Positions 53,920 to 63,077 of a DNA stretch of 64,000 nt are shown here, piece by piece. The notes beneath the pieces are model-generated. The model was given only the letters and a program-made list of their open reading frames with translations, did not search any database and had not been told where the DNA came from. The position numbers were made by a program, and so were the translations under genes. Each line of letters begins with the position of its first letter. The first letter of the stretch is position 1. Source of the stretch: Sinorhizobium meliloti 4H41 (GTDB taxonomy: Bacteria > Pseudomonadota > Alphaproteobacteria > Rhizobiales > Rhizobiaceae); the NCBI RefSeq assembly GCF_000375585.1, contig NZ_AQWP01000006.1, positions 124,001 through 188,000 on the forward strand, in the 5' to 3' direction.

Positions 53920-54201
53920 GAACAGTAGAAAACTATAATTGGGCCAATACTGGAAAACTGTTTACAACCCATTAAAGACGTGCTTTTTTATTACGGTATT
54001 CGAATATGCCTAGGAATTTTGCGTTGCGGTTGAAATGATCGCGAACGCCTATTTTTGTTGAATTCATTTTATCTAGCCTTTCGAGCAGGTCGAACAGACA
54101 CACAACAGACGCACTGTTCTTAGCCACCATAAGAGCTTTGGGGGTCGTGCGTTCGTCGTTCGGCGGAGCTGTAGGGCTTATAAGTATTGGAAGGGGCCGT
54201 C
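53920..54201. other. AT-rich intergenic leader before the large dehydratase gene
   Basis: About 280 bases between two plus-strand genes, AT-rich from 53920 to 54080 (for example TTTACAACCCATTAAAG and ATTCATTTTATC). No gene or terminator hairpin is evident. It probably carries the promoter of the dehydratase and glycosyltransferase transcript and may be bound by an AT-preferring regulator. Confidence 0.4.
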
Positions 54202-56400
54202 ATGCAGCGTATACACGCCGCCGCGAAGGCAGTTCGTAATCATTTCCTGACGTTACCGACTATTTTGGGAAGAGAGGGGGGCAGCAGAGCACCGGCCAGA
54301 ATGTTCTGGGCGATCTGCGGAGCCGCCCTCGATATCGGCTTCAGGCGGATAAGGGGAGCGGTCCGCAGCGTTCAAAAATATCCTGCCCTCTATCTCACCG
54401 ACCTGGCATCGGTCGGCGTCGCGCTCGCGATGGCATTATTGCTGCGCTACGGCGTCGGAGAGCTTTCCGCACGACCGGAGACCGCCTCGGTGCTGTTCTG
54501 GTCCGGTGCGCAATACCTCGCTATATGCGCACTCGTTTTCCCCCTCTCGGGCCTTTACAGCCGTAACTGGAAATATGGCTCCATTTCCGACCTCTTCATC
54601 ATTTTGCGGGCGGTGTTGCTGACCTCCCTGCTGCTCGTCACGCTGCTGTTTTTCTCCACCAGGCTCACCGACATCCCGCGCACCGTCGTTCCGATGCAGT
54701 CTCTCCTGCTCATCGCCTTCCTGGCAGCAGCAAGGCTGAGCTTCCGCGCCGAGGAACTCGCGCTGAGGCGGCCCGTTTTCAAGTCCGGGCGCAGCAAGGA
54801 CGCGCAGGACGACAGCCGAATTCCGCTGCTGCTTATCGGCGCGAGCGATGCCGCCGACCTTTATCTTCGCGCTCTCGCACGCGATCCCAACGCGACCTAT
54901 ACGCCCGTCGCATGCCTCGACAGAAGCGAGGATCAGATCGGCATGACCCTGCGCGGCGTGCCGATCGCCGGCCGTATCCAGGACTTCGAAGGGGTGGTTG
55001 CGGAGTTGCAGCAACAGGGCAAGCAACCCCGTCATATCGTCTTCACCGAGGCCCCTGCGGCCTTTGGAGAGGAGGCTTCCGACGGCCTGCTGCGATCCGC
55101 CGAAAGGCTGGGCATTGCCGTTTCGCGCCTGTCGCAGATGACGGAGTTGAAGCGGGCCAAGGGCGACAACCCCTACGAACTGCGCTCGATCGAACTGACC
55201 GACCTCCTGGAACGGCCCCAGGCAGCACTCGACCGGGAGGCGATCAGTCGCCTCGTTCGCGGGCGCCGGGTACTCATCACCGGGGCCGGCGGCTCGATCG
55301 GCAGCGAGTTGACGACCCAGGTCGCCGCCTGCGATCCGGCGGAGATCGTCCTGATCGACAACACGGAATACAATCTCTACGCAATCGACATGACGCTCAC
55401 GGAAAACTTCCCCCAAGTCCCGCGGTGGAGCTATCTTTGCAGCGTCCGCCGCAGCCAGCGGGTCGAGGAGATATTCGAGCGGCACCGGCCTGAACTCGTC
55501 TTTCATGCCGCGGCTCTGAAACACGTGCCCATGGTGCAGATGAATCCTTGCGAGGGCGTGCTCACCAATGTCGTTGGCACCATGAATGTCGCCAACGCCG
55601 CCAAAAAATACGGCACGCTCGCTATGGTCCAGGTGTCGACCGACAAGGTCGTCAATTCGACGAGCGTCATGGGCGCGACGAAGCGTCTTGCCGAGCTCTA
55701 CTGCCAGGCGCTCGACCTGAACGGCATCGAAACGGGTCTCGGCCCGCGCTTCATGACGGTCCGCTTCGGCAACGTGCTGGGTTCCAGCGGTTCGCTGATC
55801 CCGCTCTTCAAGCGTCAATTGGCCCGGGGCGGCCCGCTGACCGTGACCGATGCGAATATGACGCGGTTCTTCATGACAATTCGCGAAGCGGTGGAACTCA
55901 CCCTGCAGGCTTCCGCCTATGGCTTTGAAAAGCAGCTCGGCCAGGGCGAAATCTTCGTGCTGGACATGGGCGAGCCGATCAAGATCATCGATATCGCCCG
56001 CCGGATGATCCGGCTTGCCGGCTTCACGCCGGACCAGGAGATCGAAATCAAGATCATCGGCTGCCGGCCGGGCGAAAAGCTCTTCGAGGAGCTTTTCGAC
56101 GAAACCGACAAGCGCATAAGCTCGCCGGTGCCGGGCGTCCTTGGAGCGGTGCCCGAACCCATTCCGCTGCCCACGCTGAGGGACGCGTTCGCGCGCCTGC
56201 AGCGCTATTCGGAACGTGGCAACGAGGCCAGCGTCGTGGCGGTCATGCGCGAATTGCTGCCGCGATATGAGCACGAGGCGGATCGCAAAACGGCGGCGGC
56301 GAGCACACGCACGCCGTTGCGGCCGAAGAGCCGGATCAGGGCCAAGGCAGCGAAATCACCACGCGGCTACGGCGCGGAGGTCCGCCTGCCCGGGAGGTGA
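54202..56400 (+). CDS. Membrane nucleoside-diphosphate-sugar 4,6-dehydratase/epimerase (WbpM/CapD/FlaA1-like large form)
   Basis: A 732-residue inner-membrane enzyme; ATG 54202 follows AAGGGG by six bases, and a TTG 15 bases upstream is less likely. Four N-terminal helices (within residues 60-175), a CoA-binding-like Rossmann domain (ca. 200-330) and an extended SDR domain with TGAGGSIGSEL (about 358) make up the large WbpM form. The catalytic segment STDKVVNSTSVMGATKRLAE has Met where small homologues have Tyr, as in the WbpM Ser-Met-Lys triad. It converts UDP-GlcNAc-type nucleotides to 4-keto-6-deoxy sugars. C-terminal 50 residues are basic and divergent. Confidence 0.92.
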   Translation: MQRIHAAAKAVRNHFLTLPTILGREGGSRAPARMFWAICGAALDIGFRRIRGAVRSVQKYPALYLTDLASVGVALAMALLLRYGVGELSARPETASVLFWSGAQYLAICALVFPLSGLYSRNWKYGSISDLFIILRAVLLTSLLLVTLLFFSTRLTDIPRTVVPMQSLLLIAFLAAARLSFRAEELALRRPVFKSGRSKDAQDDSRIPLLLIGASDAADLYLRALARDPNATYTPVACLDRSEDQIGMTLRGVPIAGRIQDFEGVVAELQQQGKQPRHIVFTEAPAAFGEEASDGLLRSAERLGIAVSRLSQMTELKRAKGDNPYELRSIELTDLLERPQAALDREAISRLVRGRRVLITGAGGSIGSELTTQVAACDPAEIVLIDNTEYNLYAIDMTLTENFPQVPRWSYLCSVRRSQRVEEIFERHRPELVFHAAALKHVPMVQMNPCEGVLTNVVGTMNVANAAKKYGTLAMVQVSTDKVVNSTSVMGATKRLAELYCQALDLNGIETGLGPRFMTVRFGNVLGSSGSLIPLFKRQLARGGPLTVTDANMTRFFMTIREAVELTLQASAYGFEKQLGQGEIFVLDMGEPIKIIDIARRMIRLAGFTPDQEIEIKIIGCRPGEKLFEELFDETDKRISSPVPGVLGAVPEPIPLPTLRDAFARLQRYSERGNEASVVAVMRELLPRYEHEADRKTAAASTRTPLRPKSRIRAKAAKSPRGYGAEVRLPGR

Positions 56401-56601
56401 CGACGGCGTACACGATCGGTGCGGATGCATCGTGACGGCATTGCGGCCGCCCGCGAAAGTCCGCCGATCGGAAGCCGTGTCGCGCGCCGATCTCGCAGCA
56501 GACCAGTCGGCGCCCCGCCGCGCGGCCCGCGTGTACGGCAGTTGGAAGTTGAACGTTGAATACCACCGCTCGACGGTGGAGCCGATCCGGGGAGACGAGC
56601 A

Positions 56602-57828
56602 GTGGATCTTGTTGAAAAGGTTTCTCGAACCGAAGCCGAGGACTTTACGGACCGTTCGGCAAAACACGACGGAGTTGCGCGCCCGTTGCGGCAGAAGCGC
56701 GTTGTTGCGGTCGTCGCCAGCCTGACAGCCTCTCTCGTGATCTTTCGGCTCGAGCTGCTGAAGCGGTTGGTCGCCGCCGGGCACGATGTCATAGCCTTCG
56801 CACCCGAACACGACCCCCGGGTCGAGCAGGAGCTTGCGCGAATCGGCGTGCGCTTCATCCAGATCCCCATGGCGCGCACCGGGCTCAACCCGCTGGAGGA
56901 CCTGCGGACCTTCTGGACGCTGCGGCGCCACTTCGCCCGCCTGCAGCCGGAGATCGTCCTTCCCTATACCATGAAGCCGATCATCTACGCCGGGATCGCG
57001 GCCAGGACGCTCGGGATAAAGGAGCGCTGCTTCCTCGTCACCGGGCTCGGCCATATATTCTCGGAAGCCGCCGGTGCTTCGCTCAAGGCGCGGGCAATAC
57101 GACACCTGTGTGTCCGGCTATACCGTTCGGCACTGCGGGGCGCCCGCGTCGTCTTCGTTTACAACGACGCGGACGACGACGACATTCGCCGCTACAGAAT
57201 GTTGCAGGGCGGCCTCTCGCCGACGATGATCTCCGGATCGGGCGTCGATCTCGACCATTTCGAATTCTCGAAACCGCCTCGCGGCGGGCCGACTTTCCTG
57301 ATGGTCGCCCGGCTGCTGCGCGATAAGGGCGTCGTCGAATATGTCGAAGCCGCGCGGATCGTGCGCCGCTCTTTCCCGCATGCCAGATTTCAGCTGCTCG
57401 GCCATTTCGACAGCAACCCGACGGCAATTTCGCGCGAGGAAATCGATGGCTGGGTGCGCGAGGGAATACTCGACTACCTCGGCACGACAGTGGACGTGCG
57501 GCCCTATCTCGCGGCGTCCAACGTTTTCGTCCTGCCTTCCTATTACCGTGAAGGAATTCCGCGGAGCATTCTCGAGGCCCTGGCGACGGGACGCCCGGTA
57601 ATCACGACGGATCTGCCGGGCTGCCGGGACACCGTACAGCCGGGAACCAACGGGATGGTCGTGAAGCCGCGCGACGTCGCAGCGCTCGCCGACGCCATGG
57701 CCGCTTTTGCGCAGGATCCGGACCTGGCGGAGAAGATGGGAAAGCGGTCGCGAGAGCTCGCGGAAACCAAGTTTGACGTCCACATGATCAACAGGATGCT
57801 GTTTGCCGGCATGCACCTGGCCGATTGA
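56602..57828 (+). CDS. Glycosyltransferase family 4 protein (WbpU/PglA-like)
   Basis: A 408-residue GT-B enzyme. The start is GTG 56602 with GGGGAGA six bases upstream. The N-terminal part RVVAVVASLTASLVIFRLELLKRLVAAGHDV and the LPYTMKPIIYAGIAARTLGI segment match the group that adds the second sugar to a lipid-linked amino sugar. The donor site SYYREGIPRSILEALATGRPVITTDLPGCRDTV has intact EX7E glutamates. It follows the dehydratase by 200 bases. The next glycosyltransferase starts 65 bases after it, so the two probably act in sequence. Confidence 0.9.
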   Translation: MDLVEKVSRTEAEDFTDRSAKHDGVARPLRQKRVVAVVASLTASLVIFRLELLKRLVAAGHDVIAFAPEHDPRVEQELARIGVRFIQIPMARTGLNPLEDLRTFWTLRRHFARLQPEIVLPYTMKPIIYAGIAARTLGIKERCFLVTGLGHIFSEAAGASLKARAIRHLCVRLYRSALRGARVVFVYNDADDDDIRRYRMLQGGLSPTMISGSGVDLDHFEFSKPPRGGPTFLMVARLLRDKGVVEYVEAARIVRRSFPHARFQLLGHFDSNPTAISREEIDGWVREGILDYLGTTVDVRPYLAASNVFVLPSYYREGIPRSILEALATGRPVITTDLPGCRDTVQPGTNGMVVKPRDVAALADAMAAFAQDPDLAEKMGKRSRELAETKFDVHMINRMLFAGMHLAD

Positions 57829-57893
57829 GGGATTTTCATGGTGCTGCAGATCAGCCACGTAGAACGTCGCCGCGGCAGACATGGGGCACCGCG

Positions 57894-58976
57894 ATGATAA
57901 TGCATGTCATCACCAATTTCACCGCGAGTGCCGGCGCCGAAACGATGCTGGCACGGCTGCTGCACGGAGCGACGGACGAGCGCGTCATCGTGGTTTCTCT
58001 CATCGGCGTTTCCGAGCGCAACCGCCGCCTCGCCGACAATCCGAGGGTCGCCTATGTCTCGCTGGGTGCCGCTTCGCTCGCGGCGCTTCCGGGCGCGATC
58101 CTGCGGCTTGCCCGGCTGATCCGGAAGGAGCAGCCCGACGTGATCCTCTGCTGGATGTACCACGCGATGGTCGCCGGCACCCTGGCGGCGGGCATGGCTC
58201 GGCATGGAGCGCCGGTCTTCTGGAACGTGCGCCAATCGCTGGACGATCCCGCTTCCCTTACGCGCAGTTCCCGCATCGCGATTGCGGCGGCGAAACTGTT
58301 GTCGCACCGGCCGAGCGGCATCATCTACAACAGCGCCCGCGCGCTCGAACTGCATCGCGCCTACGGCTACGCAAATCGGAACGCGGTCGTCATTCCCAAC
58401 GGCTTCGACCTTCCGCAAGTCGCGGCTCCCGAACCGCGAACGGCCCGGCGGATCGGTATCGTGGGTCGCTTCCACCCGCAGAAAGATCACGGAACCTTCT
58501 TCAAGGCGGCCGCTCAGGTGGTGAAGACCCACCCGCAGGCGGTCTTCTCCGCAGCCGGCAATGGCCTCGTCCGCGACAACCCGGCCGTCATCGAGCTGAT
58601 GGCACAAGCCGGTCTTCCGGCCCACGCCGTCGATCTCCGGGGGGAGATCGGCGACATGCCTGCATTCTATCAAAGCATCGATCTCTTGGTCCTCTCGTCA
58701 CGGACCGAAGGCTTCCCAAACGTCATCGCGGAGGCCATGAGCTTCGGCAAGCCGATCGTCACGACGGATGTCGGTGACGCGGCCGCGATCGCCGGAAAGG
58801 CCGGTATCGCAGTACCGGCGCGCGACCCGCAAGCACTTGCCGGTGCGATGCGCGCCTTTCTCGACCTGCCGGAGGCGGAGTATGCGCGTTATGCGCGCGC
58901 GGCACGCGAACGCATCGAAAGTGAGTATGCGATTGCTGCGGTGACCGCAAAATATTCAGATTTCCTGGCGGCTTGA
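57894..58976 (+). CDS. Glycosyltransferase family 4 protein
   Basis: A 360-residue GT-B enzyme. ATG 57894 is chosen (GGGGC about seven bases upstream); an open frame begins near the end of the previous gene but has no homology. HVITNFTASAGAETMLARLL opens the acceptor domain. IGIVGRFHPQKDHGTFFKAAAQV and the donor site SSRTEGFPNVIAEAMSFGKPIVTTDVGDAA (EX7E intact) follow. It is last in the dehydratase-glycosyltransferase set, with the RTX gene 124 bases later. Confidence 0.88.
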   Translation: MIMHVITNFTASAGAETMLARLLHGATDERVIVVSLIGVSERNRRLADNPRVAYVSLGAASLAALPGAILRLARLIRKEQPDVILCWMYHAMVAGTLAAGMARHGAPVFWNVRQSLDDPASLTRSSRIAIAAAKLLSHRPSGIIYNSARALELHRAYGYANRNAVVIPNGFDLPQVAAPEPRTARRIGIVGRFHPQKDHGTFFKAAAQVVKTHPQAVFSAAGNGLVRDNPAVIELMAQAGLPAHAVDLRGEIGDMPAFYQSIDLLVLSSRTEGFPNVIAEAMSFGKPIVTTDVGDAAAIAGKAGIAVPARDPQALAGAMRAFLDLPEAEYARYARAARERIESEYAIAAVTAKYSDFLAA

Positions 58977-59100
58977 ATGAAAGAAATACATTGGAAGAGT
59001 AAATAACTTCTGGTGGCGTCGAGAGACTATAGGGCTGGGATCACTTTGCGCCGTATTCTCAATCTACCCGCCCTCCGGCCCACAGCTAGAGGACATCAAA

Positions 59101-60264
59101 ATGATTCTGAAGGGAACCAATCTTTCCGACACGATCTTCGGCACTCTGAGCGACGATGAGCTCTGGGGCTATGCGGGCGATGATTATCTCGAGGGCCACG
59201 AAGGCAATGACATGTTTTTCGGCGGCGATGGTAACGACTATATCGTCGGCGGGCTCGGAGACGACTATGCCGAAGGCGGCGATGGCAACGATCGGTTCGA
59301 CGGCGGCCTTGGGCACGACACGTTCAAGGGCGGATTAGGAAACGACATCTTCGACGGCGGCGACGGCAGCGACATCCTGTACGGCGGCGATGGCCATGAC
59401 CATTTCGTGGGTGGTCGGGGACACGACAAGATCTATGGTGGCGCGGGCGAAGAATACATCGACGCAGGCGACGGCGACGACATCATCTATGCGGGCGCGG
59501 GCGACGATGGCTTCAACAATCGCATAGATCCGGCAACCGGACAGGTGACGCAACAGGCCGTCAGCGGGGGCGCTGGCAACGATAGGATCTACGGCGAAGA
59601 GGGCAACGACGCGCTGAAGGGCCAGTCCGGCAATGACTGGGTGTATGGCGGCATCGGCGATGACATCGTCGATGGCGGCGACGGGAACAACTTTCTCGAT
59701 GGCGGCGACGGCAATGATGTGCTGGACTCGGAGAGCGGCGCGGACGAGGCACACGGCGGCAGCGGCAATGATCGGATCGCCGTGGGCGGCGGAAACGATC
59801 TGGTCTTCGGTGATGACGGCGACGATGTCCTAGCCGGTGAAGGCGGCGACGATGAGTTGAGCGGCGGCCACGACGACGACCGAATCCTTGGCGGCGACGG
59901 CAACGACACCCTGCGTGGCGATGCGGGCCAGGACATCCTCATCGGTGAGTTGGGAAGCGACATTCTCTGGGGCGGAACCGAATCCGATCGTTTCGTCTTC
60001 AAGGGTGCCGCAGCACTCAGCGGCCAGGATACCATCATGGATTTCGAGGATGGCGTCGACTTTCTCCTCATCGAGAAGCTCGGGGTCAGCGAATATTCCA
60101 ATTCCGGCGCCTCGGGCACGGTCTTCGCCTATGACACCACAGACGGCGATGTGCAGGTAGTGGGCTACGACTCCACCGGAAATGCCTTCTCCATCCTGGT
60201 GGATGATCCCAACAGCGTACTCGCGGCTGCAAACTTTTCGGGGAGTGATTTCCTTTTCGCCTGA
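59101..60264 (+). CDS. RTX-type calcium-binding secreted protein
   Basis: A 387-residue acidic protein made almost wholly of nonapeptide RTX repeats (GGDGNDxhx and relatives, residues about 10-310) that form calcium-bound beta-rolls. There is no N-terminal signal peptide. The last 80 residues are a non-repeat domain ending AAANFSGSDFLFA, the hydrophobic-acidic tail expected for type I secretion. GAGG lies eight bases before the ATG. No type I secretion genes are in the window. No catalytic domain is visible, so it may be structural, binding calcium and acidic polysaccharide outside the cell. Confidence 0.9.
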   Translation: MILKGTNLSDTIFGTLSDDELWGYAGDDYLEGHEGNDMFFGGDGNDYIVGGLGDDYAEGGDGNDRFDGGLGHDTFKGGLGNDIFDGGDGSDILYGGDGHDHFVGGRGHDKIYGGAGEEYIDAGDGDDIIYAGAGDDGFNNRIDPATGQVTQQAVSGGAGNDRIYGEEGNDALKGQSGNDWVYGGIGDDIVDGGDGNNFLDGGDGNDVLDSESGADEAHGGSGNDRIAVGGGNDLVFGDDGDDVLAGEGGDDELSGGHDDDRILGGDGNDTLRGDAGQDILIGELGSDILWGGTESDRFVFKGAAALSGQDTIMDFEDGVDFLLIEKLGVSEYSNSGASGTVFAYDTTDGDVQVVGYDSTGNAFSILVDDPNSVLAAANFSGSDFLFA

Positions 60265-60289
60265 TTGACGCCGGGAAAGGCGCCGACTG

Positions 60290-60337
60290 GAGCGTTCAGT
60301 GTTTCATCGAAGTACTGAACTGAACGCTCTATCCTTT
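60290..60337. terminator. Terminator hairpin after the RTX gene
   Basis: GAGCGTTCAGT (60290-60300) pairs perfectly with ACTGAACGCTC (60319-60329) around an 18-base loop, followed by TATCCTTTT on the plus strand. It lies 26 bases after the RTX stop and about 50 bases before the end of the convergent epimerase gene, and could serve both. Confidence 0.65.
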
Positions 60338-60379
60338 TCAAACTATGCACTTCCTGGACGTGCGTCGAGCGCCTTCCGT

Positions 60380-61309
60380 TCATGCGTTCACGTCCCGAAA
60401 ATCCGTCAGGCCGGTGATCGATTTCCATGCTTCGATCCCCTCCCGGAAGGAGAGCGGCGCATAGTTCAGTTCGTTTGCGGCCTTGGAAACATCGAGGGCC
60501 CTGAAGCCGCGCGGCGCCGCATCCGTGCTGCCGCCCTCGACGGCGATGAGCTGCCGTTCTGCTCCGACGGCATCGGCGACGATCTGGGCGGCTTCCAGTG
60601 AAGTAGACGCACGCCCGCTCCCCGCATTGAAGACGCCGCCTTCGGCTCTCTCCGCAGCCTCGAGCGCCAACGTCACGACGTCGTCGACATAGACGAGGTC
60701 GACGCTGTATTTGCCCCCGTCCTGAATGATCAGGGAGCGCCTGTTTCCAAGTGTCCGCACGAAGGTGGGCACCATACCGGTGTGATGCATGCCGGGGCCG
60801 TAAACCGATGCGAGGCGGAGCACCGTCACCGGCATGGCATTGGATCTGCCGAAGGCGAGCAGGCAGATTTCGGCGGCGAGCTTGCTCGCCAGATAATAGC
60901 TCGCGCGGTGCACGGGAAAGGCCGGGCTTGCTTCCGAAGCGGGGCCTGCGCCAGAAGCATAGACCTGCGCCGATCCGAACAGGACAAAACGGTTCACGCC
61001 TTGCGATGCCGCTTCCATGCCGACCTGGATGGCCCCGGTCGTGTTGATCTCGAAGCATCTGGCGGCCTGACGCGCATCGCTGAGATCGGCGGGAATGTAG
61101 GCGGCAAGATGAAGGACCGCATCGGTTCGACCGAGCGGCGGGAGGGGATAGCCAACCGACCATCTCTCGATCCGAAGACCCGAGCCCGTTCCGGCTGCCA
61201 CCCGCTCCGGATCGCGCGCAAGTGCGGTGACCTCGTAACCTCTCGACAGGGCCCGATCGATCAGCCTGGCACCGATGAACCCGGTCGCGCCGGTAACCGC
61301 CAGCCGCAT
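60380..61309 (-). CDS. NAD-dependent epimerase/dehydratase (extended SDR)
   Basis: A 309-residue extended short-chain dehydrogenase/reductase acting on a nucleotide sugar. RLAVTGATGFIGARLI is the GxxGxxG dinucleotide motif; the catalytic Tyr and Lys are in YYLASK; SVYGPGMHHTGMV is the substrate block after the active site. It starts four bases after the ATP-grasp gene stop, in an operon with the PHP, ATP-grasp and asparagine synthetase genes. It could make a 4-epimer, 4-keto or 4,6-dideoxy sugar for the polysaccharide. Confidence 0.9.
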   Translation of the reverse strand: MRLAVTGATGFIGARLIDRALSRGYEVTALARDPERVAAGTGSGLRIERWSVGYPLPPLGRTDAVLHLAAYIPADLSDARQAARCFEINTTGAIQVGMEAASQGVNRFVLFGSAQVYASGAGPASEASPAFPVHRASYYLASKLAAEICLLAFGRSNAMPVTVLRLASVYGPGMHHTGMVPTFVRTLGNRRSLIIQDGGKYSVDLVYVDDVVTLALEAAERAEGGVFNAGSGRASTSLEAAQIVADAVGAERQLIAVEGGSTDAAPRGFRALDVSKAANELNYAPLSFREGIEAWKSITGLTDFRDVNA

Positions 61310-61313
61310 TCCC

Positions 61314-62309
61314 CTACACCGTTTCGTCGAGCTTCGCGGAAGAAGCAGTGACCAGATCGCCGGGTCTCACTACGGTTTCAGACCAGTGCCGCAATATCGT
61401 CACGGGCATGATCTGCGGCTGCTCGATCGGCTCGTCGAAGAGAAGGTGGCGGATGCACATTTCCACCTCGTTGAAGCCCGCATGGATCCTGACCGCCGTC
61501 GTTCCGGAGAACCGTGCATTGATTTCGAAGATGCGGGGAACACCGTCGTCCAGACGAAACTGGAAGTTCGCCGGCCCATAGGCGCCGAGGGCATCGGCAG
61601 CTTCTGCCATGGCCTTGTTCAGCGCGGGGAATGGCTCGGCAAATGCCCTGTAGGTGTTGCCGTCCCGAAGGTCCCTGCGCATGACGATCGTCGCATGGCA
61701 TTTCCCGTCGAAAGTCAGCGTCCCGGCGGTGTACTCGCTCGTTTCGGAGCCGACATGTTTCTGGATCACGATCCCTGGCTGCTCCTCGATTGCACGCGCC
61801 AGCTGCTCCCGGTTGCGCACAACACTGAAGCCGATCGAACGGGCGCCAACTCTCGGCTTGACGACGAGCGGAAATCCGCATTCCTCGATCAGCGTGTCTT
61901 CGTCGCCCGGCAGACAGGACGGAACATATCCGAGGCCCCGTTCGCGAAAGAACTCGGAGGTCAGCCATTTGTCGTTGGCAATCGACACCACCCGCGGCGA
62001 GCTGATGATCACTTTGGTTCCGTAGGTTCTCTCGATCGCTTCCCTGTTCGCCGCGAGAATCGGAAGTTCCACGTCGGTTCCCGGAATGAGGATGTCGGGC
62101 CGTTCCGCACGCAGGAGTTCGCCAAGCCGGTCCAGATATAAAGGGTCCCTGGCCATCGGCACGAGATAGGCGGCATCCCCCCAGTAAAGCCCGGCCGAGA
62201 GCGGACTCGGATCCCCCACGATTATTGTCGCGTTCAACGTCGAGCGCCGCAGGGCGCGAATGATGCCTTGCCCGAGCAGGGCGCCCGCCCCTGTAATAAA
62301 GACCTTCAT
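61314..62309 (-). CDS. ATP-grasp domain protein
   Basis: A 331-residue ATP-grasp enzyme, joining a carboxylate to an amine or thiol through an acyl phosphate. ATG 62309 has AGGGCGG upstream and overlaps the stop of the PHP gene as ATGA; an upstream open frame is not used. The N-terminal domain KVFITGAGALLGQGIIRALR is the preATP-grasp Rossmann-like fold. GFPLVVKPRVGARSIGFSVVRN is the ATP lid with catalytic Lys, and FEINARFSGTTAVR the magnesium-binding Glu/Asn block of the carbamoyl-phosphate-synthetase-like type. Proteins like this in glycan clusters are thought to add an amino acid or other amide group to a sugar. Confidence 0.88.
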   Translation of the reverse strand: MKVFITGAGALLGQGIIRALRRSTLNATIIVGDPSPLSAGLYWGDAAYLVPMARDPLYLDRLGELLRAERPDILIPGTDVELPILAANREAIERTYGTKVIISSPRVVSIANDKWLTSEFFRERGLGYVPSCLPGDEDTLIEECGFPLVVKPRVGARSIGFSVVRNREQLARAIEEQPGIVIQKHVGSETSEYTAGTLTFDGKCHATIVMRRDLRDGNTYRAFAEPFPALNKAMAEAADALGAYGPANFQFRLDDGVPRIFEINARFSGTTAVRIHAGFNEVEMCIRHLLFDEPIEQPQIMPVTILRHWSETVVRPGDLVTASSAKLDETV

Positions 62310-63046
62310 GACCGCCCTGCTCCCAATTCGATTAGCTGATCTCTGCAATGACCCAGTTCGCTCAACCGGTGCGCATCGGAACCGATCGAAACGATCGGAT
62401 TCACCTCTTCGCACAGAGCCAGAAACGCCGGCATGTCGACGAGGTAGGAGGAGTTGATCTCGATCGCGATCCGCCGTTCGAGCGTCGCACTCATCAAGTC
62501 CCTGAAATAGGTTTCCGGAAAACGCCCGTGCCGCCTCAGGCTCATGCCGCCCGGATGGGCCAGGATGTCGATGGGCGCGTTCCTGACCATTCCCATCGAC
62601 AGGCGGAACTCGATCTCGGCCGTCTCTTCATAGGAAAGCTGCTTGAAATCCAGATAGCCGCCGCGGCCGTCCGGGAGCCGGTGAACGACGCCGAGAACGA
62701 TATCGCATTGATCCAGCACATCCTGCGATACATCCAGTCTGCCGTCGTCAGCCATGGCCTTCGTCTCGCAGCCGACATAGACGCTCATATGGCCGAAACT
62801 CCGCGCAACGGAGAGGATCTCGTCCCTGAATTCCGGAAACCACGACGTGTCCTCGCGCACATGCTCCGTGAACGCCAGCGCGGCGAGACCGCGCTCACTG
62901 GCCGCTTGGAGGATTTCAAGCGCGGTCGCCTGGCCGTCGGTCCAACTCGTATGGACCTGGAACTCCACATTCATGTGCTCCCGGCTGAGGTTCCGGAAGC
63001 GGCTGAACGCAGGCTTGCGGGTCTGCGTCTTCCGTGGTCCGTGCAT
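62306..63046 (-). CDS. PHP domain metal-dependent hydrolase
   Basis: A 246-residue protein of the polymerase-and-histidinol-phosphatase fold. The start is taken at ATG 63046 (AAGGGC eight bases upstream); ATG 62977 is also possible and would begin right at the first motif. Metal motifs in order are EFQVHTSWTDG, AFTEH, GCETK, VVHRL, DILAHPGG, EINSS and SDAH. The first motif has Gln where the standard HxH has its first His, and Glu for Asp, so one metal site may be altered. Its stop overlaps the ATP-grasp start. Its role in the glycan pathway is unknown. Confidence 0.85.
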   Translation of the reverse strand: MHGPRKTQTRKPAFSRFRNLSREHMNVEFQVHTSWTDGQATALEILQAASERGLAALAFTEHVREDTSWFPEFRDEILSVARSFGHMSVYVGCETKAMADDGRLDVSQDVLDQCDIVLGVVHRLPDGRGGYLDFKQLSYEETAEIEFRLSMGMVRNAPIDILAHPGGMSLRRHGRFPETYFRDLMSATLERRIAIEINSSYLVDMPAFLALCEEVNPIVSIGSDAHRLSELGHCRDQLIELGAGRS

Positions 63047-63077
63047 GGAGATTGCCCTTCGATAAGCATCGTGAACT

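Noticed and set aside
54436-56274. 612-codon minus-strand open frame opposite the large dehydratase gene
   Set aside because: No recognisable domain; fully inside a convincing WbpM-like gene on the other strand.
59150-60000. Short direct repeats that could suggest a CRISPR or satellite array
   Set aside because: The periodicity is the 27-base codon pattern of RTX nonapeptides inside an open gene, with no constant repeats and unique spacers.
59335-60119. Minus-strand open frames opposite the RTX repeats
   Set aside because: Their periodic Ser/Pro- or Ile/Val-rich translations are reflections of the repeated RTX codons.
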